Shown: one piece after another, positions 13,980 through 22,488 of the stretch
How positions within the stretch are numbered: position 1 is the first letter of the stretch
Layout: every line of letters begins with the position of its first letter
Virus record (IMG/VR): IMGVR_UViG_3300033183_000212
Location: 64,001-128,000 of that record
DNA: 64,000 bases
Source of the DNA: a virus
Direction: 5' to 3' (one strand)
Position numbers and translations under genes: made by a program
The notes under the pieces: generated by a model
What the model saw: only the letters and a program-made list of their open reading frames with translations
The model's database searches: none
Told to the model about the DNA's origin: nothing

Positions 13980-14675
13980 TCAACCAAATAATTGTCCAGG
14001 ATTAATGTCTAAAGTCAAGAAGTTTTGCGACGGAGACACTCTCTTCCAGTTTGTGTAAGACAACTGAACAGTCACTCTTACTAATCCGTCTTGTTCGTTT
14101 GTAAAGTCGATCTGTTGTATCGTAGTTGGAAACGCTTCTATCAGTTCAACGCTATACACAGAACCACCGCCTACACCTAGATTGATTCGGATAGGACCAA
14201 TACCTTGAGATAAACCTATGATTGGCTTTCTCAACTGGTGAATCTTTACGGTCTTTGCATAGTCTTTCTTGTATCCAGGTTCATACGTATCGCTGCTGAA
14301 CACTGTCTCCATCCATGCATCAAAGTAGTTCTTTACTCCGTAGTCGTTTAACAGATAGAAAGACATTGTGATGTCATCTACTGCGTAACCGTAACCAACC
14401 TTTTCAAAGACGTTGCCGATTCTTCTTTCATGAGTCATGATCTGCTTACCTGGCATGGTAACAGTTTCACATAGAATATTGAGCTCTCTAGAATTTGATT
14501 GAGGCGCGTCTGAAGTGATACCAGGAATAGACGGAATGAAGTTGGCAAACCTTCCAAGTATTCCTGAAAGAATTCCATTGGCAGAAAGTGTAGGCAGCTC
14601 AACTAAAAAGTTATTGTTACGAGCAAAGCCAAGCTTTGCGGAGGCTATGCCTTTTAGTTCGTCAATCGTTGGCAT
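13980..14675 (-). CDS. 54: gp54-like tail-tube-fold baseplate protein
   Basis: 231 residues. The central block (LNILCETVTMPGKQIMTHERRIG, then DDITMSFYLLNDYGVKNYFDAW) is the gp19/gp54 tube-fold signature and ends with a YTNWKRV strand. Since separate gp19 (58186) and gp48 (16584) are present, gp54, the tube initiator, is the best fit by elimination, though it is shorter than T4 gp54 (320). Its ATG overlaps the stop of the upstream gene. A second tube-like function cannot be excluded. Confidence 0.65.
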   Translation of the reverse strand: MPTIDELKGIASAKLGFARNNNFLVELPTLSANGILSGILGRFANFIPSIPGITSDAPQSNSRELNILCETVTMPGKQIMTHERRIGNVFEKVGYGYAVDDITMSFYLLNDYGVKNYFDAWMETVFSSDTYEPGYKKDYAKTVKIHQLRKPIIGLSQGIGPIRINLGVGGGSVYSVELIEAFPTTIQQIDFTNEQDGLVRVTVQLSYTNWKRVSPSQNFLTLDINPGQLFG

Positions 14676-15274
14676 TAGATGATTATCCTTCTAGAATCTC
14701 TATAAACTCTCTGAGCATTAGTTTTCTTCCACATTGCTGTCGGTAGAAACGTAGCAATCTCCCACTCAGGAGCATAAACTTTGGCAATCCTACCCTTAAC
14801 GTGTTTTGTAAGATAGTGCTTGAAACATGGTTCGTAGTATCTCAACTTACGCATTCTCTGAAGTATGTTGTATCGGATACGAAACCTTGTCGTCTCATCA
14901 TACTTCTTGTTGTTAGTGATCTCCATCAGACCATCAAGCATCTTAGCTCTCAATACAGGTGAGAGGTAGTGTAGGTTCAAACCATAGAACCCACCTGGCG
15001 CTGGTCCAACGACAATCACCAACGGAAACCTGTCGTAGTACGGTAACTCTTCTTTCAACTTAGGATCGTAGAAGTACATGAACATGTTGCCGATCAGTGC
15101 GCGATTGACAACGGGTTGCATCAACTCCAACTCTTCCTCTTTCATGAGCTGTCGCTGGTTGATGTTACGCATTCTCGCTAGTTTCTTAGAGAACCACTCG
15201 CGAGACTCATTAGTGCGTGGAGTGATTCCAGCGCGAAATGCTTGCTGTTCTACTTTTTGAAATAGGTTACTCAT
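14675..15274 (-). CDS. T4-superfamily virion-assembly protein, possibly gp2-like
   Basis: 199 residues. Basic N-terminus (ITPRTNESREWFSKKLARM), then YYDRFPLVIVVGPAPGGFYG and LNLHYLSPVLRAKMLDGLM, and a basic end (RVYRDSRRIII). I recognise this pattern from T4-like phage genomes as a conserved protein encoded beside gp4. The gp2 DNA-end protector lies beside gp4 in T4, so gp2 is possible, but I cannot confirm it. A TATAAATA lies so close upstream that a transcript from it would be nearly leaderless. Confidence 0.55.
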   Translation of the reverse strand: MSNLFQKVEQQAFRAGITPRTNESREWFSKKLARMRNINQRQLMKEEELELMQPVVNRALIGNMFMYFYDPKLKEELPYYDRFPLVIVVGPAPGGFYGLNLHYLSPVLRAKMLDGLMEITNNKKYDETTRFRIRYNILQRMRKLRYYEPCFKHYLTKHVKGRIAKVYAPEWEIATFLPTAMWKKTNAQRVYRDSRRIII

Positions 15275-15280
15275 GAAGAG

Positions 15281-15288
15281 TATTTATA
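15281..15288 (-). promoter_or_regulatory. Candidate late promoter on the - strand
   Basis: Exact TATAAATA (15288-15281) spanning the stop of gp4. With T4 geometry transcription would start about one base before the ATG at 15274, leaving no room for an RBS. Either a leaderless message or a chance match formed around the TAA stop. Confidence 0.35.
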
Positions 15289-15772
15289 TGGATTTCTTGC
15301 GCTTAAACGCTGGAAGAGGCTTTAATGGTTTAATCCCCTTCTTCATTATGTTCATCTCTTGTAGTGTCTTCTCTGTCCAGACTTGAAATTCCCAGCCCCG
15401 ATCTTTACAGTAACTCTCGGCGGCTTGCCACTTGCGCATGTTCTTTATGTATGTCAGACCTTCAGCGATGTATTGCTTGGTCCTACGTTGTCCTTTTGGT
15501 GGAGCAGTCTCTTTCTCAGGTTTAATCTCAACTAAGATCGTGCTGCCATTTGTAAACTTAATCTTAAGATCTGGGAAGTAACGGTGATACTTCTTGTCAA
15601 CGTCGTAGTAATATGGAATGATTGTCTCTTCAGAACTCCATTCCTTAATCGACTGATTGTTGTCGCACCAGATAAAGCATAGTTTCTCCCAATGCGACCG
15701 GTAGACAACCTCCCTTGGATTGCCTCTGTACTTGTCTTTATTGACGACCGTGTACTTCCCAGAATACGCCAT
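15284..15772 (-). CDS. 4: gp4 (gp50/65) head-completion nuclease-like protein
   Basis: I chose ATG 15772 (162 residues) because it overlaps the upstream stop and because gp4 proteins start MAYSGKY/F. A further ATG at 15799 gives nine extra residues with no support. The blocks YRGNPREVVYRSHWEKL, WSSEETIIPYYY and YFPDLKIKF, followed by ILVEIKPEKE, have the E..D..ExK layout of a restriction-like nuclease fold. T4 gp4 completes filled heads before tail joining. A confident assignment. Confidence 0.85.
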   Translation of the reverse strand: MAYSGKYTVVNKDKYRGNPREVVYRSHWEKLCFIWCDNNQSIKEWSSEETIIPYYYDVDKKYHRYFPDLKIKFTNGSTILVEIKPEKETAPPKGQRRTKQYIAEGLTYIKNMRKWQAAESYCKDRGWEFQVWTEKTLQEMNIMKKGIKPLKPLPAFKRKKSI

Positions 15773-15933
15773 TAGCTCTCTTTTTTCCAGAGTGTCCAAG
15801 CGCCATAGATGATTGCAGCATAGGCTACAAACTTAGCGAGTGGACCAAGTGCTAGAAAAGAAACACCTGCACCAATGCAGATGATGCCGTCCCATGATGT
15901 TCTCTCTTTGAGTCTATTTAGTACCCATCCCAT
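15772..15933 (-). CDS. Small membrane protein upstream of gp4
   Basis: 53 residues from ATG 15933, overlapping the DUF1353 stop and ending in a TAA that overlaps gp4's ATG. One or two hydrophobic segments (GIICIGAGVSFLALGPLAKF and FVAYAAIIYGAWTLW) and charged ends. Small proteins of this shape recur in phages and are sometimes proposed as holins; no direct evidence here. Double coupling makes translation very likely. Confidence 0.6.
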   Translation of the reverse strand: MGWVLNRLKERTSWDGIICIGAGVSFLALGPLAKFVAYAAIIYGAWTLWKKES

Positions 15934-16526
15934 TATGCTTCTCCTACTTTGCAGTTACGCTTACGATGTCCGTTCCATGCAACAAAGCCACCAACACGGA
16001 GTGCTAAGTATGCAGCCCAGTTCAAGACATGGATACCGTTCTGTTCAATGTTGATATCACGGAACAGTTGATCGGCTTGTTTTTGTGTCATCGGCTCACT
16101 TGTATCTTTCTTGTTCTTCTTCAACAAGACAGTGTACTTATAGACATAGTCGTGTACTAAACCACCAGCAAGTAGAATACCAACGGGTGATAGCCACGAT
16201 GCCAAGAACTTAGGCACCGATGCACCGTCAAACTGAAATCCAGCCGGAATCACATACTTCTCACCATTGACTTGGAAGTGCCAGTCCTCGGCGATCTCCC
16301 ATTGGCGAACTTCCCAGAACCAACACCAAATAGATGCCCAAAAACCTCTACCATCCGTAGGAATACGAATTGGTTTCATGTGAGGCATCTCATCATACCT
16401 AAAGCCGACGATGTCTTCTTCTTGGTCAACACCAAATAAGTTTACGACCCAACCGACTATGATGAGTGCCAAGAAGGCACTTGCCATCCAATAGTCCAAT
16501 AGTAATCCAACTACAGTTTCCACCAT
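15933..16526 (-). CDS. DUF1353 family protein with N-terminal membrane anchor
   Basis: 197 residues. A hydrophobic stretch at about 5-30 (LLLDYWMASAFLALIIVGWV) is followed by a DUF1353-like domain: VIPAGFQFDGASVPKFLASWL, LAGGLVHDYVYKY, a Lys-rich insert, then AD-x-LFRDI. DUF1353 proteins are common in phages and of unknown function. RBS GGGAGG. It heads the - strand operon and is divergent from gp48. Confidence 0.75.
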   Translation of the reverse strand: MVETVVGLLLDYWMASAFLALIIVGWVVNLFGVDQEEDIVGFRYDEMPHMKPIRIPTDGRGFWASIWCWFWEVRQWEIAEDWHFQVNGEKYVIPAGFQFDGASVPKFLASWLSPVGILLAGGLVHDYVYKYTVLLKKNKKDTSEPMTQKQADQLFRDINIEQNGIHVLNWAAYLALRVGGFVAWNGHRKRNCKVGEA

Positions 16527-16542
16527 AATTTCCTCCCGTGGA

Positions 16543-16550
16543 TATAAATA
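16543..16550 (+). promoter_or_regulatory. T4-type late promoter
   Basis: Exact TATAAATA in the 57-base gap between the divergent DUF1353 and gp48 genes, 33 bases before gp48. It should drive the + strand baseplate operon. Confidence 0.75.
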
Positions 16551-16583
16551 TTGTTGTTATACCTCTATCTATAGGAAAAGCGC

Positions 16584-17642
16584 ATGGCAGTACCAGACTA
16601 TGAAGTCGGAGATCCTAAGTTTTTAGGAACATCACCTTTATTCTTTCCGCTTGAAAATCAAGATCGGTCTAAAGCAGTCGCGTCTTTTCAGGCCGTAGAG
16701 GTTGAACCACCCGCAGTCGATGATGTTCGTAAACTAACCAGAACATTGTTGAATACATCAAAGAAAATTACGAGTCTAAATAGAAGTGAAGCAACTGAAG
16801 AAGAAGAAGTTAATCCGTATGAAGTAGGCGGCGGACTTGATCAAACTGCTTCAGTAACTAACTATGCTCGGCTTAAACCAATAAAGTATAACGTGCTCAA
16901 TGGTGAAAAGGCATCGCTCTATATTCCCATTGGTTTTGTTGTTAACGATACGATTGACTACCAGAATGCAGATCTAGGACAGTTAGGAATGACTGGTCTC
17001 AGAGCGCTGGAAGCTGGTGGAACACTGCGTGATGCAACGTCTAAAGTTGTAACTACCGGCATCAACGCAATGAAAGACGTCTTGTCGCCAGGTGGAAGTC
17101 TCAGCGGCATTGCTGCTCAGGTTGCTCTTTCACGTCTTGCAACTAAGATACCTCTTGGCGGAGGACCAGCTTTGCAGTCTGCTCTTCAGGTGTCATTAAA
17201 CCCAAACACTCGCTCAATGTTTAGAGGTGTGATGCTCAGAGAGTTTGCGTTTCAGTTTAAACTAATTCCTACCTCTTCACAAGAAGCAAGAGAGATCAAA
17301 AAGATCATAAAGTTCTTTCGCAAGCATGCATATCCAGAGAGCATCGCTCTGGAAAACATTCCTGTCTTATACAAGTTTCCAAGCCTGTTTAAGATCAAGC
17401 TTCAGTATGATGGAAAAGACATTGGAAGCAGAATCAAGATGTCGTACTTAAGAAACGTTCAGGCCGTGTATGGAAGCACCGCCTCCAGTTATCACACTGA
17501 CGGTGAGCCGACTGAGATTGATCTAACGCTCAACTTTGTTGAACACCGCGCTCTTGTACGTCAAGACATTGATGGCGGAAGCTATGACTCTAGACTCGGA
17601 ACCGACGATGGCAGATACATGGACCAAGGAGATGGATTCTAA
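16584..17642 (+). CDS. 48: gp48 baseplate tail-tube cap
   Basis: 352 residues (T4 gp48 has 364). N-terminal DPKFLGTSPLFFPLENQDR, an Ala/Gly-rich middle, then a tube-fold C-terminal half: MFRGVMLREFAFQFKLIPTSS, IKKIIKFFRKHAYPES, and FKIKLQYDGK with EIDLTLNFVEHRAL. In T4, gp48 with gp54 caps the hub and starts tail-tube polymerisation. First gene after the late promoter at 16543. Next gene starts directly after its stop. Confidence 0.82.
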   Translation: MAVPDYEVGDPKFLGTSPLFFPLENQDRSKAVASFQAVEVEPPAVDDVRKLTRTLLNTSKKITSLNRSEATEEEEVNPYEVGGGLDQTASVTNYARLKPIKYNVLNGEKASLYIPIGFVVNDTIDYQNADLGQLGMTGLRALEAGGTLRDATSKVVTTGINAMKDVLSPGGSLSGIAAQVALSRLATKIPLGGGPALQSALQVSLNPNTRSMFRGVMLREFAFQFKLIPTSSQEAREIKKIIKFFRKHAYPESIALENIPVLYKFPSLFKIKLQYDGKDIGSRIKMSYLRNVQAVYGSTASSYHTDGEPTEIDLTLNFVEHRALVRQDIDGGSYDSRLGTDDGRYMDQGDGF

Positions 17643-18368
17643 ATGGCTTACTTTCAAAACTTTCCATCCACTCTATATAAGTTTGGAGATGAGAACTCGA
17701 GAACTCGTTTTCAAGATCTATCTGCATATGCACAGGTTGTTGATGATGTAAAAGACGTAGCATCTGCGTATTCAAAGTACACAATCTTAGAAGGTGAAAG
17801 ACCCGATCAGCTGTCATTTAAACTGTATGGAAGTACAGATTACTACTGGACCTTCTATATGATGAACGACAACATCCGTGAGCAGGGCTGGCCTCTGTCT
17901 AACACTGATATTGTTGCTTTTGCTCAGAGTGAGCTTACTCTCACTACGCTTACAACAAGAACTGTATTGACAGATAAGTTCAAGATTGGTCAAACAGTTG
18001 AGGGTCAAGAATCTGGTGCAACTGGAACGATCGATCACCGTCACTTAGACCTAGGCCAATTGCTACTAAGCGGTGTAAGTGGTACATTCACTGCAGGAGA
18101 AAACATTAACTCAACGACAGATGAAGGTATTGAAGTTATTGTCTTAGAGTCATCTGCAAGTGAATACAACTCAGTGCATCACTATGAAGATGGAGACGGC
18201 GAGTGGACAGACATCGATCCTACCGTAGGTCCTGGTGCTTCTCTATCTGCAGTCACACACCTTGATCGTTACATTAGACTAAATAATGCATTGAAAGAAA
18301 TAAAAGTTTTAAAGAGAGATGCACTGCTTCAGGTAGTAAGAGCATATAACGAGGCGATAGCAAGTTAA
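17643..18368 (+). CDS. 53: gp53 baseplate wedge protein
   Basis: 241 residues (T4 gp53 has 196). The middle shows the gp53 signature: ERPDQLSFKLYGSTDYYWTF and MMNDNIREQGWPLS, a LysM-like fold that anchors the wedge. A beta-rich insert (about 105-180, with GQESGATGTIDH and FTAGENI) explains the greater length, and a helical C-terminus (RDALLQVVRAYNEAI) follows. Context between gp48 and the hub protein fits T4 order. Confidence 0.8.
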   Translation: MAYFQNFPSTLYKFGDENSRTRFQDLSAYAQVVDDVKDVASAYSKYTILEGERPDQLSFKLYGSTDYYWTFYMMNDNIREQGWPLSNTDIVAFAQSELTLTTLTTRTVLTDKFKIGQTVEGQESGATGTIDHRHLDLGQLLLSGVSGTFTAGENINSTTDEGIEVIVLESSASEYNSVHHYEDGDGEWTDIDPTVGPGASLSAVTHLDRYIRLNNALKEIKVLKRDALLQVVRAYNEAIAS

Positions 18369-18369
18369 G

Positions 18370-19683
18370 ATGGCAGAGACTGCAAATCAAGCGCACAATG
18401 CATCTGAACCTTTCATCTTTGAAAAGGTGACGATTGAGTCTGATCGTGCAGCTAATCTAAAGTATGACATTCAAAGTGTTGTTACAGACATAGAGATATA
18501 CGAACACTTAGACAAACCATACCTCACCGGATCAATCGTCTTCGTTGATAGTGGTGGACTACTTACGTCTCTTGACTTGATCGGCGGCGAGAAGATTACA
18601 ATCAACATTAAGAGCACCAGGCAGAACGCTAAGACAATAAAGAAGGTCTTCTATATTACACATATCTCTAACGCAATCAAAGTAAACGATGATAATGAAG
18701 TTATATCTCTACAGATCATTGAAGACATTGGTTACTTCTCAAACCTCATTAACCTAAGCAAGAGCTTTAAAGGTAAGTGTGAGGACATCATTTCACAGAT
18801 CAGTAAGAGCTACTTGAACAAGGATATTGAGAAAGAAGGTGACGTCTATCAGAGTGCGATGAAGGTGATTACTCCTAACATTGGTCCATTAGAAGCTATG
18901 GCCTGGATAAAGAACAAGGCTACTGACACTCAGGGTTACCCTTTCTTCTTATACAGCACGTTTGTTGAAGACACAATTAAGTTCAGAAGTCTATCTTCAA
19001 TGTTAGACAAGGTTGCAATGAACCCGTTCGCACCGTTTACTCACTGGGGAACAGGCGCTTCAGCGAGCAGTGACGCCACACGAAGAATCATTCAGTCTTA
19101 CAACTACTCTAACGTTGAAAACATGTTTCAAATGATTAGTGACGGTGTGATTGGAAGTAAGAACTTATTCATCGACACCATTAACGGAACGCAGGAATCG
19201 TTTCAATTAGATGCCACAAACGATGTGTTGAAGAGCTATGAAACAACTTACAAAGTAAAGACTCTTCCATATGATAATCGGTTGAACTTAAACGGAACAG
19301 CATTAAATAAGTTAGAGAGCAGAACAATATCTCAGATTGGCGGGTCACAGGCATTTCAAAACACTACATCTTACAGTGAAGAAGCAAATAAGGACGGATA
19401 CAAGAAGAGAACTGTTGCACGTGCATTCAATAAGTTTCTAACGAAAGCTCCGATTGATATTGTCGTTGACGGCTATGACTTTATAGACGGTGAATATAAC
19501 ACGACTATCGGTAACAAGATAAATGTTCAGTTTATCGACACGATTGGACCGACAGAAAAGATTGAAGACAAGATAGATCAAAAGAGATCTGGTGACTATC
19601 TGATATTTGCTGCTCGTCACATCTTTAAGAAAGAGAAGCACGACTTAGTTATGAGTTGTGTTAAGATAGGAAACGAGAAATGA
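18370..19683 (+). CDS. 27: gp27-like baseplate hub protein
   Basis: 437 residues (T4 gp27 has 391). N-terminal part with YDIQSVVTDIEIYEHLDKPY and GSIVFVDSGGLLTSLDL, a middle EAMAWIKNKATDTQGYPFFLY, and DGYDFIDGEYNTTIGNKINV near the C-terminus. This matches hub proteins of the gp27/gpD class, which form the trimeric ring holding gp5. The stop overlaps the start of the gp5-like gene, fitting a gp27-gp5 hub complex. Confidence 0.72.
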   Translation: MAETANQAHNASEPFIFEKVTIESDRAANLKYDIQSVVTDIEIYEHLDKPYLTGSIVFVDSGGLLTSLDLIGGEKITINIKSTRQNAKTIKKVFYITHISNAIKVNDDNEVISLQIIEDIGYFSNLINLSKSFKGKCEDIISQISKSYLNKDIEKEGDVYQSAMKVITPNIGPLEAMAWIKNKATDTQGYPFFLYSTFVEDTIKFRSLSSMLDKVAMNPFAPFTHWGTGASASSDATRRIIQSYNYSNVENMFQMISDGVIGSKNLFIDTINGTQESFQLDATNDVLKSYETTYKVKTLPYDNRLNLNGTALNKLESRTISQIGGSQAFQNTTSYSEEANKDGYKKRTVARAFNKFLTKAPIDIVVDGYDFIDGEYNTTIGNKINVQFIDTIGPTEKIEDKIDQKRSGDYLIFAARHIFKKEKHDLVMSCVKIGNEK

Positions 19684-20531
19684 TACCACAGAGTCATGTA
19701 GATTACTATGGAGATCAAACTCGATGGTTCATTGGCGTGGTTGTTGATATTAAAGACCCGCTTCAGATGGGTAGGGTTAGAGTTCGCATTCATGGCGTTC
19801 ACTCAGATAACACAACCGATATTCCAGACGCAGATCTTCCTTGGGCTCAGACCGTAGTGCCTGTCACTGAAGGCGGCAGCTCTGGCACTGGTACAAACGT
19901 AGGTATTCAGATCAAGGCTCAAGTGTTTGGCATGTTTCTTGATGGAAAAGCTTCACAGCTTCCATTGGTGCTCGGTTCAATTCCTAAGCTTGAGACAGTT
20001 TCAAATCCTGAAAAGAAACCTACTACGCTTGATGTTCAGCCTCCGTTGTCTCTAGAGACTAAAGACACGTTGTTAAAGGGTAACACTAACGTAGAGAAAG
20101 CATACAACTTCTTTATCAGTAAAGGGTTTACTCCTGTTCAAGCTGCAGGTATGATCGGTAACTTTATCGTTGAGTCTGGCCGTAGTTTAGATCCAACGAT
20201 CATCAGCGGCGTAGAAGGTGAAGGCTCTCAGGGCATTGCGCAATGGAATCCTGCTGGAGGTAGACTGCAGGATCTAAAGAAGTTTGCTCAATCGATTGGT
20301 TATCCATACACTTCTCTGTATGCACAGCTTAACTTCGTAGTGTATGAACTTTATGGTAAAGAGCAGTCGGCAAGAAAAAGGCTTCAGTCTGCAACCAGTG
20401 TAGATGAGGCTGCATACCTTTTTGCAAAGTACTATGAAAGGCCTGCATCTAAGGATGGATTGCCTTTACACTTAGATAGAAGACAGGCCTCGGCTAAACA
20501 AGTTTACAAAGACTTTGAGTACACAGCATGA
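19680..20531 (+). CDS. 5: gp5-like OB-fold hub protein with tail-lysozyme domain
   Basis: 283 residues. An OB-fold at about 12-105 (WFIGVVVDIKDPLQMGRVRV, then PWAQTVVPV and LPLVLGSIP) is the gp5 N-terminal domain. A second domain at about 138-280 is a phage tail lysozyme-type hydrolase: GFTPVQAAGMIGNFIVESG with a likely catalytic Glu, GEGSQGIAQWN, YLFAKYYERPA. It should cut peptidoglycan during infection. The beta-helix needle that completes T4 gp5 is absent here and encoded separately at 22489. Overlaps the hub gene and the next gene by 4 bases each. Confidence 0.82.
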   Translation: MIPQSHVDYYGDQTRWFIGVVVDIKDPLQMGRVRVRIHGVHSDNTTDIPDADLPWAQTVVPVTEGGSSGTGTNVGIQIKAQVFGMFLDGKASQLPLVLGSIPKLETVSNPEKKPTTLDVQPPLSLETKDTLLKGNTNVEKAYNFFISKGFTPVQAAGMIGNFIVESGRSLDPTIISGVEGEGSQGIAQWNPAGGRLQDLKKFAQSIGYPYTSLYAQLNFVVYELYGKEQSARKRLQSATSVDEAAYLFAKYYERPASKDGLPLHLDRRQASAKQVYKDFEYTA

Positions 20532-22486
20532 CAATTTCAATAGATAAGTTAAATCAAACGCTTGCTGAAATTAATCTTGAATCTAAACTTGCAAGTTTAG
20601 TTCAGGTCGGTGATACTGCAATCGCAAATAGAACTACGCTTGAAGGTTCAACTCTTGGATTAAAGATAAGTAAAATTGCCGGTGGATTTCAGTCATTGAC
20701 CATAACGACAGATGAAGGTGAAACTGTTACTGTAGAACCTACAGTTGCATTAATGACCAATGCAATTGATGGCGGTGGGATTAAAGTCACCAGAACATCA
20801 GGAAACAAATCTGAAATCACCACATTGACTGGTAAGACAACAGCCGATGGATTCTTGACAGTAGCTGTTACTCAAGGATCACCGAAAGGATTAGAGAAAA
20901 CTATCGCTGCAACAGCTTCTTCTAATCCTGAAGCTATCAAGAAAAAGATGAAGCAAGTCTCTTCAAGTCCTGAAACTGTAGAGGTTCTAAAGATTAATAC
21001 AGATACGGCAAGAGAAGTTACAAATGATCTTGAAAAAGTTATCAATAGAAATAGATATGAAGTAGGTAACCCATATGGATCGCTAAGTAATCCTTTCTCC
21101 GGCGCCGCTGGTCTTCCCTTTGCAAACATTTTAGGTAATGCGGCTGGACTGCTCAAGAGCGTGCTCAGAAAGACAAGTGCGTCTAACGCAACAACCAAGA
21201 ACTTATCTCAACTTACATATAATGTTCCAAGCAGTTCAACACCAGTTGAAATCATTAAGAGTGATGGTTCAACGAATCTAACAGAGATTCTTGATAATGT
21301 TCTATTTACGTTATCAGACGTTCCCTTTGTAGTAGGTGAGAGTCCTGTTGCTTGGGCGGGTAGTAACACTTCTGAGTCTGAGTACAAGAACGTATTTACA
21401 AACGTGGATAAGGTTGAAGAGTTAGAGACTGAAATCAGAAAGGCGTTTAAGTTTAGACCCTTTACTGCTCTACTCGTTAGTTCATCAAACACTGGATTAA
21501 ACCAAGATCTAGATGCAGCTACGATTCATAAAAAAGATACAGAGTATGTAAGAACCATATTGCCCGCTAGTCAACTATCTAGTTTTGGTGGAATACAAAC
21601 ACACTACGTCATTAGAAGAGACGGTACCATACAGAGAGGAAGACCTTTGCGTGTTCCTCTATATGCCGGCAGTGGTCTTCATGGCTGGGCAAAGAGAACA
21701 GTTTCTGTCATGTTCATTGGTGGAGTAAACAGTCTTGCTCCGTTTGAGGACGGTGCAGCAACGGCATATTCATCTGACTCTTATACCACCAAGCAGTGGG
21801 AGTCTTTTGGAATCTTGTGTAAAGCCTTTAGAGCTGCAGTGCCGGGTGGTGAGGCTCTTACTATCGATGAGTACAGCGGAACTGAAAAACCAAACGCACA
21901 CTTTAGTGCGCGCGACTGGACCAATACAAAATTTGGTTGGGAAACTCAGTATGTTGGTAACAACGACTTAAAGAACAGGTGGGATAGAAATCTAGGACCA
22001 ATGCAGCTGGATGAAATATCCAAACACTTGCCAGAAAAAGTTGCAAAGGCCACCTCTTCACTCAATAAAACTAAACCAGCGGTTCCTAAACCAGCTGTAC
22101 AAGAGAAGACTGACGCCGAGAAAGAAGCCGATCAGAGATCTATCATCAATACTCAGAAAAATATTGACAAGAACGAGAGTCGCATTCTTCAACTTGAAAA
22201 TGAGCTGGCAACTTTAAGAGGTGATCCTATTGCTAATGCATCTAGAATCTTAGAGATATCTGCACAGATCGTTGATCTAAAGTTAGAGAACTTTAACGCA
22301 GAAAAAACACTTGAAAATTTAAGAGTAAACAGACACGACAGTGTAACTTACAACCAGACACTGTTCAATCAGGCTCAGGCTGTTTATAGAGATGAAGGAA
22401 CGGCCGCGGCTCGAGCCAGCTTGAAGCAAGCAGAGACTGCAGTAAGACAAGCTGTGAAGTCACAGCAAAAAGAGAATGAGAGATAA
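20528..22486 (+). CDS. Baseplate hub-associated protein with degenerate amidase-like domain
   Basis: 652 residues. An N-terminal beta-rich region (about 1-150), a linker, then at about 305-470 an N-acetylmuramoyl-alanine amidase-like fold: THYVIRRDGTIQRGRPL, GLHGWAKRTVSVMFIGGVN, a QWESFGILCKAF helix, and NAHFSARDW. The first zinc ligand normally seen as His in a 'HCSAT' strand reads VSSSNT here, so catalysis is doubtful. The C-terminal 150 residues form Lys/Glu-rich coiled coil. It lies between gp5-N and the gp5 needle. Confidence 0.65.
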   Translation: MTISIDKLNQTLAEINLESKLASLVQVGDTAIANRTTLEGSTLGLKISKIAGGFQSLTITTDEGETVTVEPTVALMTNAIDGGGIKVTRTSGNKSEITTLTGKTTADGFLTVAVTQGSPKGLEKTIAATASSNPEAIKKKMKQVSSSPETVEVLKINTDTAREVTNDLEKVINRNRYEVGNPYGSLSNPFSGAAGLPFANILGNAAGLLKSVLRKTSASNATTKNLSQLTYNVPSSSTPVEIIKSDGSTNLTEILDNVLFTLSDVPFVVGESPVAWAGSNTSESEYKNVFTNVDKVEELETEIRKAFKFRPFTALLVSSSNTGLNQDLDAATIHKKDTEYVRTILPASQLSSFGGIQTHYVIRRDGTIQRGRPLRVPLYAGSGLHGWAKRTVSVMFIGGVNSLAPFEDGAATAYSSDSYTTKQWESFGILCKAFRAAVPGGEALTIDEYSGTEKPNAHFSARDWTNTKFGWETQYVGNNDLKNRWDRNLGPMQLDEISKHLPEKVAKATSSLNKTKPAVPKPAVQEKTDAEKEADQRSIINTQKNIDKNESRILQLENELATLRGDPIANASRILEISAQIVDLKLENFNAEKTLENLRVNRHDSVTYNQTLFNQAQAVYRDEGTAAARASLKQAETAVRQAVKSQQKENER

Positions 22487-22488
22487 TT

